A stretch of DNA of 64,000 nucleotides from Cherax quadricarinatus (Eukaryota; Arthropoda; Malacostraca; Decapoda; Parastacidae): assembly GCF_038502225.1 (NCBI RefSeq), contig NW_027196895.1:1-64000 (forward strand), in the 5' to 3' direction. The notes beneath the pieces are model-generated. The model was not told the DNA's origin. It ran no database searches and was given only the letters and a program-made list of their open reading frames with translations. Both the position numbers and the translations under genes were made by a program. This document shows, piece by piece, positions 1 to 15,000 of the stretch. Every line of letters begins with the position of its first letter. Position 1 is the first letter of the stretch.

Positions 1-3000
1 TTGATGAGCAATTGATGAGTGTACTGGATCAATTGATGAGTGTACTGGATCAATTGATGAGTGTACTGGATCAATTGATGAGTGTACTGGATCAATAGAT
101 GAGCGTACAGGCTCAATTGATGAGTGTACTGGGATCGTAATTGATGAGTGTACTGGATCAATTGATGAGCGTACTGGATCAATTGATGAGTGTACTGGAT
201 CAATTGATGAGAGTGTACTGGATCAATTGATGAGCGTACTGGATCAATTGATGAGTGTACTGGATCAATTGATGAGTGTACTGGATCAATTGATGAGTGT
301 ACTGGATCAATTGATGAGCGTACTGGATCAACTGATGAGTGTGCTGGATCAATTGATGAGTGTACTGGATCAATTGATGAGTGTACTGGATCAATTTATG
401 AGCGTACTGGATCAATTGATGAGTGTACTGGATCAATTGATGAGTGTACTGGATCAATTGATGAGTGTACTGGATCAATTGATGAGTGTACTGGATCAAT
501 TGATTGTACTGGATCAACTGATGAGTGTACTGGATCAATTGATGAGCGTACTGGATCAATTGATGAGTGTACTGGATCAATTGATGACTGTACTGGATCA
601 ATTGATGAGTGTACTGGATCAATTGATGTACTGGATCAACTGGATCAATTGATGAGTGTACTGGATCAATTGATGAGCGTACTGGATCAATTGATGTGTG
701 TACTGGATCTGGATCAATTGATGAGTGTACTGGACAATTGATGAGCGTACAATTGATGAGTGTACTGGATCAATTGATGAGTGTACTGGATCAATTGATG
801 AGCGTACTGGATCAATTGATGAGTGTACTGGATCAATTGATGAGTGACTGGATCAATTGATGAGTGTACTGGATCAATTGATGAGCGTACTGGATCACTG
901 ATGAGTGTACTGGATCAATTGATGAGTGTACTGGATCAATTGATGAGCGTACTGGATCAACTGATGAGTGTACTGGATCAATTGATGAGTGTACTGGATC
1001 AATTGATGAGTGTACTGGATCAATTGATGAGTGTACTGGATCAATTGATGAGTGTACTGGATCAATTGATGAGTGTACTGGATCAATTGATGAGTGTACT
1101 GGATCAATTGATGAGTGTACTGGATCAATTGATGAGCGTACTGGATCAATTGATGAGTGTACTGGATCAATTGATGAGTGTACTGGATCAATTGATGAGC
1201 GTACTGGATCAATTGATGAGTGTACTGGATCAATTGATGAGCGTACTGGATCAATTGATGAGTGTACTGGATCAATTGATGAGTGTACTGGATCAATTGA
1301 TGAGTGTACTGGATCAATTGATGAGCGTACTGGATCAATTGATGAGTGTACTGGATAAATTGATGAGTGTACTGCATCAATTGATGAGCGTACTGGATGA
1401 TGAGTGTACTGGATCAATTGATGAGCGTACTGGATCAATTGATGCGTGTACTGGATCAATTGATGAGTGTACTGGATCAATTGATGAGTGTACTGGATCA
1501 ATTGATGAGCGTACTGGATCAACTGATGAGTGTACTGGATCAGTTGATGAGTGTACTGGATCAATTGATGAGTGTACTGGATCAATTGATGAGCGTACTG
1601 GATCAATTGATGAGTGTACTGGATCAATTGATGAGTGTACTGGATCAATTGATGAGTGTACTGGATCAATTGATCGTACTGGATTGATGAGTGTACTGGA
1701 TCAATTGATGAGTGTACTGGATCAATTGATGAGTGTACTGGATCAATTGATGAGCGTACTGGATCAATTGATGAGTGTACTGGATCAATTGATGAGTGTA
1801 CTGGATCAATTGATGAGTGTACTGGATCAATTGATGAGTGTACTGGATCAATTGATGAGTGTACTGGATCAATTGATGAGTGTACTGGATCAATTGATGA
1901 GTGTACTGGATCAATTGATGAGTGTACTGGATCAATTGATGAGTGTACTGGATCAATTGATGAGTGTACTGGATCAATTGATGAGCGTACTGGATCAACT
2001 GATGAGTGTACTGGATCAACTGATGAGTGTACTGGATCAATTGATGAGTGTACTGGATCAATTGATGAGTGTACTGGATCAATTGATGAGCGTACTGGAT
2101 CAACTGATGAGTGTACTGGATCAATTGATGAGTGTACTGGATCAATTGATGAGTGTACTGGATAAATTGATGAGTGTACTGGATCAATTGATGAGTGTAC
2201 TGGATAAATTGATGAGTGTACTGGATCAATTGATGAGCGTACTGGATCAATTGATGAGTGTACTGGATCAATTGATGAGCGTACTGGATCAATTGATGAG
2301 TGTACTGGATCAATTGATGAGTGTACTGGATCAATTGATGAGTGTACTGGATCAATTGATGAGCGTACTGGATCAACTGATGAGTGTGCTGGATCAATTG
2401 ATGAGTGTACTGGATCAATTGATGAGTGTACTGGATCAATTGATGAGCGTACTGGATCAACTGATGAGTGTACTGGATCAATTGATGAGTGTACTGGATC
2501 AATTGATGAGTGTACTTGGATCAATTGATGAGTGTACTGGATCAATTGATGAGCGTACTGGATCAATTGATGAGTGTACTGGATCAATTGATGAGTGTAC
2601 TGGATCAATTGATGAGTGTACTGGATCAATTGATGAGTGTACTGGAGTGTACTGGATCAATTGATGATGTACTGGATCAATTGATGAGTGTACTGGATCA
2701 ATTGATGAGTGTACTGGATCAATTGATGAGCGTACTGGATCAATTGATGATGATCAATTGATGAGCGTACTGGATCAATTGATGAGTGTACTGGATCAAT
2801 TGATGAGTGTACTGGATCAATTGATGAGTGTACTGGGATGAGCGTACTGGATTGATGAGTGTGCTGGATCAATTGATGAGTGTACTGGATCAATTGATGA
2901 GTGTACTGGACAATTGATGAGTGTACTGGATCAATTGATGAGTGTATCAATTGATGAGTGTACTGGATCAATTGATGAGTACTGGATCAATTGATGAGTG

Positions 3001-6000
3001 TACTGGATCAATTGATGAGTGTACTGGATCAATTTGATGAGTGTACTGGATCAATTGATGAGTGTACTGGTACTGGATCAATTGATGAGTGTACTGGATC
3101 AATTGATGAGCGTACTGGATCAATTGATGAGTGTACTGGATCAATTGATGAGCGTACTGGATTAATTGATGAGTGTACTGGATCAAGTGTACTGGATCAA
3201 TTGATGAGCGTACTGGATCAATTGATGAGTGTACTGGATCAATTGATGAGTGTACTGGATCAATTGATGAGTGTACTGGATCAATTGATGAGTGTACTGG
3301 ATCAATTGATGAGTGTACTGGATCAATTGATGAGCGTACTGGATCAATTGATGAGTGTACTGGATCAATTGATGAGTGTACTGGATCAATTGATGAGCGT
3401 ACTGGATCAACTGATGAGTGTACTGGATCAATTGATGAGTGTACTGGATCAATTGATGAGTGTACAGGATCAATTGATGAGTGTACTGGATCAATTGATG
3501 AGCGTACTGGACCAATTGATGAGTGTACTGGATCAATTGATGAGCGTACTGGATCAATTGATGAGTGTACTGGATCAATTGATGAGTGTACTGGATCAAT
3601 TGATGAGTGTACTGGATCAATTGATGAGCGTACTGGATCAACTGATGAGTGTGCTGGATAAATTGATGAGTGTACTGGATCAATTGATGAGTGTACTGGA
3701 TCAATTTATGAGCGTACTGGATCAATTGATGAGTGTACTGGATCAATTGATGAGTGTACTGGTTCAATTGATGAGTGTACTGGATCAATTGATGAGCGTA
3801 CTGGATCAATTGATGAGTGTACTGGATCAGTTGATGAGCGTACTGGATCAATTGATGAGTGTATTGGATCAATTGATGAGTGTACTGGATCAATTGATGA
3901 CTGTACTGGATCAATTGATGAGTGTACTGGATCAATTGATGAGCGTACTGGATCAATTGATGAGTGTACTGGATCAATTGATGAGTGTACTGGATCAATT
4001 GATGAGCGTACTGGATCAATTGATGTGTGTACTGGATCAATTGATGAGTGTAATGGATCAATTGATGAGTGTACTGGATCAATTGATGAGCGTACTGGAT
4101 TAATTGATGAGTGTACTGGATCAATTGATGAGTGTACTGGATCAATTGATGAGCGTACTGGATCAACTGATGAGTGTACTGGATCAATTGATGAGTGTAC
4201 TGGATCAATTGATGAGTGTACTGGATCAATTGATGAGCGTACTGGATCAGCTGATGAGTGTACTGGATCAATTGATGAGTGTACTGGATCAATTGATGAT
4301 GTACTGGATCAATTGATGAGTGTACTGGATCAATTGATGAGTGTACTGGATCAATTGATGAGCGTACTGGATCAATTGATGAGTGTACTGGATCAATTGA
4401 TGAGGACTGGAAATTGATGAGTGTACTGGATCAATTGATGAGTGTACTGGATCAATTGATGAGTGTACTGGATCAATTGATGAGCATACTGGATCAAATG
4501 ATGAGTGTACTGGATCAATTGATGAGTGTACTGGATCAATTGATGAGTGTACTGGATCAATTGATGAGCGTACTGGATCAACTGATGAGTGTACTGGATC
4601 AATTGATGAGTGTACTGGATCAATTGATGAGTGTACTGGATCAATTGATAACCGTACTGGATCAACTGATGAGTGTACTGGATCAATTGATGAGTGTACT
4701 GGATCAATTGATGAGCGTACTGGATCAACTGATGAGTGTTCTGGATCAATTGATGAGCGTACTGGATCAATTGATAAGCGTACTTGATCAACTGATGAGT
4801 GTACTGGATCAATTGATGAGTGTACTGGATCAATTGATGATCGTACTGGATCAATTGATGAGTGTACTGGATCAATTGATGAGTGTACTGGATCAATTGA
4901 TGAGCGTATTGGACCAAATGATATGTGTACTGGATCAATTGATGAGCGTACTGGATCAATTGATGCGTGTACTTGATCAATTGATGAGTGTACTGGATCA
5001 ATTGATGAGTGTACTGGATCAATTGATGAGCGTACCGGATCAACTGATGAGTGTACTGGATCAGTTGATGAGTGTACTGGATCAATTGATGAGTGTACTG
5101 GATCAATTGATGAGCGTACTGGATCAGCTGATGAGTGTACTGGATCAATTGATGAGTGTACTGGATCAATTGATGAGTGTACTGGATCAATTGATGAGCG
5201 TACTGGATCAAATGATGAGTGTACTGGATCAATTGATGAGTGTACTGGATCAATTGATGAGTGTACTGGATCAATTGATGAGCGTACTGGATCAACTGAT
5301 GAGTGTACTGGATCAATTGATGAGTGTACTGGATCATTGATGAGTGTACTGGATCAATTGATGAGCGTACTGGATCAACTGATGAGTGTACTGGATCAAT
5401 TGATGAGCGTACTGGATCAACTGATGAGTGTACTGGCTCAATTGATGAGTGTACTGGATCAATTGATGAGCGTACTGGACCAATTGATGAGTGTACTGGA
5501 TCAATTGATGAGCGTTCTGGATCAATTGATGAGTGTACTGGATCAACTGATGAGTGTAATGGATCAATTGATGAGTGTACTGGATCAATTGATGAGTGTA
5601 CTGGATCAATTGATGAGCGTACTGGATCAACTGATGAGTGTACTGGATCAATTGATGAGTGTACTGGATCAATTGATGAGTGTACTGGATAAATTGATGA
5701 GTGTACTGGATCAATTGATGAGTGTACTGGATCAATTGATGAGTGTACTGGATCAATTGATGAGCGTACTGGATCAACTGATGAGTGTACTGGATCAATT
5801 GATGAGTGTACTGGATCAATTGATGAGTGTACTGGATAAATTGATGAGTGTACTGGATCAATTGATGAGCGTACTGGACCAATTGATGAGTGTACTGGAT
5901 CAATTGATGAGCGTACTGGATCAATTGATGAGTGTACTGGATCAATTGATGAGTGTACTGGATCAATTAATGAGTGTACTGGATCAATTGATGAGCGTAC

Positions 6001-9000
6001 TGGATCAATTGATGAGTGTACTGGATCAATTGATGAGTGTACTGGATCAATTGATGAGCGTACTGGATCAATTGATGAGTGTACTGGATCAATTGATGAG
6101 CGTACTGGATCAATTGATGAGTGTACTGGATCAATTGATGAGTGTACTGGATCAATTGATGAGTGTACTGGATCAATTGATGAGCGTACTGGATCAACTG
6201 ATGAGTGTGCTGGATCAATTGATGAGTGTACTGGATCAATTGATGAGTGTACTGGATCAATTTATGAGCGTACTTGATCAATTGATGAGTGTACTGGATC
6301 AATTGATGAGTGTACTGGTTCAATTGATGAGTGTACTGGATCAATTGATGAGCGTACTGGATCAATTGATGAGTGTACTGGATCAGTTGATGAGCGTACT
6401 GGATCAATTGATGAGTGTATTGGATCAATTGATGAGTGTACTGGATCAATTGATGACTGTACTGGATCAATTGATGAGTGTACTGGATCAATTGATGAGC
6501 GTACTGGATCAATTGATGAGTGTACTGGATCAATTGATGAGTGTACTGGATCAATTGATGAGCGTACTGGATCAATTGATGTGTGTACTGGATCAATTGA
6601 TGAGTGTAATGGATCAATTGATGAGTGTACTGGATCAATTGATGAGCCTACTGGATTAATTGATGAGTGTACTGGATCAATTGATGAGCGTACTGGATCA
6701 ATTGATGAGTGTACTGGATCAATTGATGAGTGTACTGGATCAATTAATGAGTGTACTGGATCAATTGATGAGTGTACTGGATCAGTTGATGAGCGTACTG
6801 GATCAATTGATGAGTGTACTGGATCAATTGATGAGCGTACTGGATCAATTGATGAGTGTACTGGATCAATTGATGAGTGTACTGGATCAATTGATGAGTG
6901 TACTGGATCAATTGATGAGCGTACTGGATCAACTGATGAGTGTGCTGGATCAATTGATGAGTGTACTGGATCAATTGATGAGTGTACTGGATAAATTGAT
7001 GAGTGTACTGGATCAATTGATGAGTGTACTGGATAAATTGATGAGTGTACTGGATCAATTGATGAGCGTACTGGATCAATTGATGAGTGTACTGGATCAA
7101 TTGATGAGCGTACTGGATCAATTGATGAGTGTACTGGATCAATTGATGAGTGTACTGGATCAATTGATGAGTGTACTGGATCAATTGATGAGCGTACTGG
7201 ATCAACTGATGAGTGTGCTGGATCAATTGATGAGTGTACTGGATCAATTGATGAGCGTACTGGATCAATTGATGAGTGTACTAGATCAATTGATGAGCGT
7301 ACTGGATCAATTGATGAGCGTACTGGATCAATTGATGAGTGTACTGGATCAATTGATGAGTGTACTGGATCAATTGATGAGTGTACTGGATCAATTGATG
7401 AGCGTACTGGATCAACTGATGAGTGTGCTGGATCAATTGATGAGTGTACTGGATCAATTGATGAGTGTACTGGATCAATTTATGAGCGTACTGGATCAAT
7501 TGATGAGTGTACTGGATCAATTGATGAGTGTACTGGTTCAATTGATGAGTGTACTGGATCAATTGATGAGCTTACTGGATCAATTGATGAGTGTACTGGA
7601 TCAGTTGATGAGCGTACTGGATCAATTGATGAGTGTACTGGATCAATTGATGAGTGTACTGGATCAATTGATGAGCGTACTGGATCAATTGATGTGTGTA
7701 CTGGATCAACTGATGAGTGTGCTGGATCAATTGATGAGTGTACTGGATCAATTGATGAGTGTACTGGATCAATTTATGAGAGTACTGGATCAATTGATGT
7801 GTGTACTGGATCAATTGATGAGTGTACTGGATCAATTGATGAACTGGATCAATTGATGAGTGTACTGGATCAATTGATGAGCGTACTGGATCAATTGATG
7901 AGTGTACTGGATCAATTGATGAGTGTACTGGATCAATTGATGAGTGTACTGGATCAATTGATGAGTGTACTGGATCAATTTATGAGTGTACTGGATCAAT
8001 TGATGAGCGTACTGGATCAATTGATGAGTGTACTGGATCAATTGATGAGTGTACTGGATCAATTGATGAGTGTACTGGATCAATTGATGAGTGTACTGGA
8101 TCAATTGATGAGCGTACTGGATCAATTGATGAGTGTACTGGATCAATTGATGAGTGTACTGGATCAATTGATGAGTGTACTGGATCAATTGATGAGCGTA
8201 CTGGATCAACTGATGAGTGTGCTGGATCAATTGATGAGTGTACTGGATCAATTGATGAGTGTACTGGATCAATTGATGAGCGTACTGGATCAATTGATGA
8301 GTGTACTGGATCAATTGATGAGTGTACTGGATCAATTGATGAGCGTACTGGATCAATTGATGAGTGTACTGGATCAATTGATGAGCGTACTGGATCAATT
8401 GATGAGTGTACTGGATCAATTGATGAGTGTACTGGATCAATTGATGAGTGTACTGGATCAATTGATGAGCGTACTGGATCAATTGATGAGTGTACTGGAT
8501 CAATTGATGAGTGTACTGGATCAATTGATGAGTGTACTGGATCAATCAATTGATGAGTGTACTGGATCAATTGATGAGTGTACTGGATCAACTGATGAGT
8601 GTGCTGGATCAATTGATGAGTGTACTGGATCAATTGATGAGTGTACTGGATCAATTTATGAGCGTACTGGATCAATTGATGAGCGTACTGGATCAACTGA
8701 TGAGTGTACTGGATCAATTGATGAGTGTACTGGATCAATTGATGAGTGTACTGGATCAATTGATGAGCGTACTGGATCAACTGATGAGTGTACTGGATCT
8801 GATGAGTGTACTGGATCAATTGATGAGTGTACTGGATCAATTGATGAGTGTACTGGATCAATTGATGAGCGTACTGGATCAAATGATGAGTGTACTGGAT
8901 CAATTGATGAGTGTACTGGATCAATTGATGAGTGTACTGGATCAATTGATGAGCGTACTGGATCAACTGATGAGTGTACTGGATCAATTGATGAGTGTAC

Positions 9001-12000
9001 TGGATCAATTGATGAGTGTACTGGATCAATTGATGAGCGTACTGGATCAACTGATGAGTGTACTGGATCAATTGATGAGCGTACTGGACCAATTGATGAG
9101 TGTACTGGATCAATTGATGAGCGTTCTGGATCAATTGATGAGTGTACTGGATCAACTGATGAGTGTAATGGATCAATTGATGAGTGTACTGGATCAATTG
9201 ATGAGTGTACTGGATCAATTGATGAGCGTACTGGATCAACTGATGAGTGTACTGGATCAATTGATGAGTGTACTGGATCAATTGATGAGTGTACTGGATA
9301 AATTGATGAGTGTACTGGATCAATTGATGAGCGTACTGGATCAATTGATGAGTGTACTGGATCAATTGATGAGCGTACTGGATCAATTGATGAGTGTACT
9401 GGATCAATTGATGAGTGTACTGGATCAATTGATGAGTGTACTGGATCAATTGATGAGCGTACTGGATCAACTGATGAGTGTACTGGATCAATTGATGAGT
9501 GTACTGGATCAATTGATGAGTGTACTGGATCAATTGATGAGTGTACTGGATCAATTGATGAGTGTACTGGATCAATTGATGAGTGTACTGGATCAATTGA
9601 TGAGTGTACTGGATCAATTGATGAGTGTACTGGATCAATTGATGAGCGTACTGGATCAACTGATGAGTGTACTGGATCAATTGATGAGCGTACTGGATCA
9701 ATTGATGAGTGTACTGGATCAATTGATGAGTGTACTGGATCAATTGATGAGTGTACTGGATCAATTGATGAGTGTACTGGATCAATTGATGAGTGTACTG
9801 GATCAATTGATGAGTGTACTGGATCAATTGATGAGTGTACTGGATCAATTGATGAGTGTACTGGATCAATTGATGAGTGTACTGGATCAATTGATGAGTG
9901 TACTGGATCAATTGATGAGTGTACTGGATCAATTGATGAGCGTACTGGATCAATTGATGAGTGTACTGGATCAATTGATGAGTGTACTGGATCAATTGAT
10001 GAGCGTACTGGATCAATTGATGAGTGTACTGGATCAATTGATGAGTGTACTGGATCAATTGATGAGTGTACTGGATCAATTGATGAGTGTACTGGATCAA
10101 TTGATGAGAGTACTGGATCAATTGATGAGTGTACTGGATCAATTGATGAGCGTACTGGATCAATTGATGAGTGTACTGGATCAATTGATGAGTGTACTGG
10201 ATCAATTGATGAGTGTACTGGATCAATTGATGAGCGTACTGGATCAACTGATGAGTGTGCTGGATAAATTGATGAGTGTACTGGATCAATTGATGAGTGT
10301 ACTGGATCAATTTATGAGCGTACTGGATCAATTGATGAGTGTACTGGATCAATTGATGAGTGTACTGGTTCAATTGATGAGTGTACTGGATCAATTGATG
10401 AGCGTACTGGATCAATTGATGAGTGTACTGGATCAGTTGATGAGCGTACTGGATCAATTGATGAGTGTATTGGATCAATTGATGAGTGTACTGGATCAAT
10501 TGATGACTGTACTGGATCAATTGATGAGTGTACTGGATCAATTGATGAGCGTACTGGATCAATTGATGAGTGTACTGGATCAATTGATGAGTGTACTGGA
10601 TCAATTGATGAGCGTACTGGATCAATTGATGTGTGTACTGGATCAATTGATGAGTGTAATGGATCAATTGATGAGTGTACTGGATCAATTGATGAGCGTA
10701 CTGGATTAATTGATGAGTGTACTGGATCAATTGATGAGTGTACTGGATCAATTGATGAGCGTACTGGATCAATTGATGAGCGTACTGGATAAATTGATGA
10801 GTGTACTGGATCAATTGATGAGTGTACTGGATCAATTGATGAGTGTACTGGATCAATTGATGAGCGTACTGGATCAATGATGAGTGTACTGGATCAATGA
10901 TGATGAGCGTACTGGATCAATTGATGAGCGTACTGGATCAATTGATGAGTGTACTGGATCAATTGATGAGTGTACTGGATCAATTGATGAGTGTACTGGA
11001 TCAATTGATGTACTGGATCAATTGATGAGTGTACTGGATCAATTGATGAGTGTACTGGATCAATTGATGAGTGTACTGGATCAATTGATGAGCTGATGAG
11101 TGTACTGGATCAATTGATGAGTGTACTGGATCTGATGAGTGTACTGGATCAATTGATGAGTGTACTGGATCAATTGATGAGTGTACTGGATCAATTGATG
11201 AGTGTACTGGATCAATTGATGAGTGTACTGGATCAATTGATGAGCGTACTGGATCAATTGATGAGTGTACTGGATCAATTGATGAGTGTACTGGATCAAT
11301 TGATGAGTGTACTGGATCAATTGATGACCGTACTGGATCAATTGATGAGTGTACTGGATCAATTGATGAGTGTACTGGATCAATTGATGAGCGTACTGGA
11401 TCAACTGATGAGTGTACTGGATCAATTGATGAGAGTACTGGATCAATTGATGAGCGTACTGGATCAATTGATGAGTGTACTGGATCAATTGATGAGTGTA
11501 CTGGATCAATTGATGATCGTACTGGATCAATTGATGAGTGTACTGGATCAATTGATGAGTGTACTGGATCAATTGATGAGCGTACTGGACCAAATGATAT
11601 GTGTACTGGATCAATTGATGAGCGTACTGGATCAATTGATGCGTGTACTGGATCAATTGATGAGTGTACTGGATCAATTGATGAGTGTACTGGATCAATT
11701 GATGAGTGTACTGGATCAATTGATGAGCGTACTGGATCAATTGATGAGGGTACTGGATCAATTGATGAGTGTACTGGATCAATTGATGAGTGTACTGGAT
11801 CAATTGATGAGTGTACTGGATCAGTTGATGAGTGTACTGGATCAATTGATGAGTGTACTGGATCAATTGATGAGAGTACTGGATCAATTGATGAGTGTAC
11901 TGGATCAATTGATGAGTGTACTGGATCAATTGATGAGTGTACTGGATCAATTGATGAGCGTACTGGATCAACTGATGAGTGTACTGGATCAATTGATGAG

Positions 12001-15000
12001 TGTACTGGATCAATTGATGAGTGTACTGGATCAATTGATGAGCGTACTGGATCAACTGATGAGTGTACTGGATCAATTGATGAGCGTACTGGATCAACTG
12101 ATGAGTGTACTGGATCAATTGATGAGTGTACTGGATCAATTGATGAGCGTACTGGACCAATTGATGAGTGTACTGGATCAATTGATGAGCGTACTGGATC
12201 AATTGATGAGTGTACTGGATCAACTGATGAGTGTAATGGATCAATTGATGAGTGTACTGGATCAATTGATGAGTGTACTGGATCAATTGATGAGCGTACT
12301 GGATCAACTGAGGAGTGTACTGGATCAATTGATGAGTGTACAGGATCAATTGATGAGTGGACTGGATAAATTGATGAGTGTACTGGATCAATTGATGAGC
12401 GTACTGGACCAATTGATGAGTGTACTGGATCAATTGATGAGCGTACTGGATCAATTGATGAGTGTACTGGATCAATTGATGAGTGTACTGGATCAATTGA
12501 TGAGTGTACTGGATCAATTGATGAGCGTACTGGATCAATTGATGAGTGTACTGGATCAATTGATGAGTGTACTGGATCAATTGATGAGCGTACTGGATCA
12601 ATTGATGAGTGTACTGGATCAATTGATGAGCGTACTGGATCAATTGATGAGTGTACTGGATCAATTGATGAGTACTGGATCAATTGATGGATCAACTGAT
12701 GAGTGTACTGGATCAATTGATGAGTGTACTGGATCAATTGATGAGTGTACTGGATCAATTGATGAGCGTACTGGATCAATTGATGAGTACTGGTCAACTG
12801 GATCAATTTATGAGCGTACTGGATCAATTGATGAGTGTACTGGATCAATTGATGAGTGTACTGGATCAATTGATGAGCGTACTGGATCAATTGATGAGTG
12901 TACTGGATCAATTGATGAGCGTACTGGATCAACTGATGAGTGTGCTGGATCAATTGATGAGTGTACTGGATCAATTGATGAGTGTACTGGATCAATTGAT
13001 GAGCGTACTGGATCAATTGATGAGTGTACTGGATCAATTGATGAGTGTACTGGATCAATTGATGAGTGTACTGGATCAATTGATGAGTGTACTGGATCAA
13101 TTGATGAGAGTACTGGATCAACTGATGAGTGTACTGGATCAATTGATGAGTGTACTGGATCAATTGATGAGTGTACTGGATCAATTGATGAGCGTACTGG
13201 ATCAATTGATGAGTGTACTGGATCAATTGATGAGTGTACTGGATCGATGAGCGTACTGGATCAATTGATGAGTGTACTGGATCAATTGATGAGTGTACTG
13301 GATCAATTGATGAGTGTACTGGATCAATTGATGTGTGTACTGGATCAATTGATGAGTGTACTGGATCAATTGATGAGTGTACTGGATCAATTGATGAGCG
13401 TACTGGATCAATTGATGAGTGTACTGGATCAATTGATGAGTGTACTGGATCAATTGATTAGCGTACTGGATCAATTGATGAGTGTACTGGATCAATTGAT
13501 GAGCGTACTGGATCAATTGATGAGTGTACTGGATCAATTGATGAGTGTACTGGATCAATTGATGAGTGTACTGGATCAATTGATGATGTACTGGATCAAT
13601 TGATGAGTGTACTGGATCAATTGATGAGTGTACTGGATCAATTGATGAGTGTACTGGATCAATTGATGAGTGTACTGGATCAATGATGAGCGTACTGGAT
13701 GTACTGGATCAATTGATGAGCGTACTGGATCAATTGATGAGTGTACTGGATCAATTGATGAGTGTAGATCAATTGATGAGCGTACTGGATCAACTGATGA
13801 GTGTACTGGATCAATTGATGAGTGTACTGGATCAATTGATGAGTGTACTGGATCAATTGATGAGTGTACTGGATCAATTGATGAGCGTACTGGATCAACT
13901 GATGAGTGTGCTGGATCAATTGATGAGTGTACTGGATCAATTGATGAGTGTACTGGATCAATTTATGAGCGTACTGGATCAATTGATGAGTGTACTGGAT
14001 CAATTGATGAGTGTACTGGTTCAATTGATGAGTGTACTGGATCAATTGATGAGCTTACTGGATCAATTGATGAGTGTACTGGATCAGTTGATGAGCGTAC
14101 TGGATCAATTGATGAGTGTATTGGATCAATTGATGAGTGTACTGGATCAATTGATGACTGTACTGGATCAATTGATGAGTGTACTGGATCAATTGATGAG
14201 TGTACTGGATCAATTGATGAGTGTACTGGATCAATTGATGAGTGTACTGGATCAATTGATGAGTGTACTGGATCAATTGATGAGTGTACTGGATCAATTG
14301 ATGAGTGTACTGGATCAATTGATGAGTGTACTGGATCAATTGATGAGTGTACTGGATCAATTGATGAGTGTACTGGATCAATTGATGAGTGTACTGGATC
14401 AATTGATGAGTGTACTGGATCAATTGATGAGTGTACTGGATCAATTGATGAGTGTACTGGATCAATTGATGAGTGTACTGGATCAATTGATGAGCGTACT
14501 GGATCAACTGATGAGTGTACTGGATCAATTGATGAGTGTACTGGATCAATTGATGAGTGTACTGGATCAATTGATGAGCGTACTGGATCAACTGATGAGT
14601 GTGCTGGATCAATTGATGAGTGTACTGGATCAATTGATGAGTGTACTGGATCAATTTATGAGCGTACTGGATCAACTGATGAGTGTACTGGATCAACTGA
14701 TGAGTGTGCTGGATCAATTGATGAGTGTACTGGATCAATTGATGAGTGTACTGGATCAATTGATGAGCGTACTGGATCAACTGATGAGTGTACTGGATCA
14801 ATTGATGAGTGTACTGGATCAATTGATGAGTGTACTGGATCAATTGATGAGTGTACTGGATCAATTGATGAGCGTACTGGATCAATTGATGAGTGTACTG
14901 GATCAATTGATGAGTGTACTGGATCAATTGATGAGTGTACTGGATCAATTGATGAGTGTACTGGATCAATTAATGAGTGTACTGGATCAATTGATGAGCG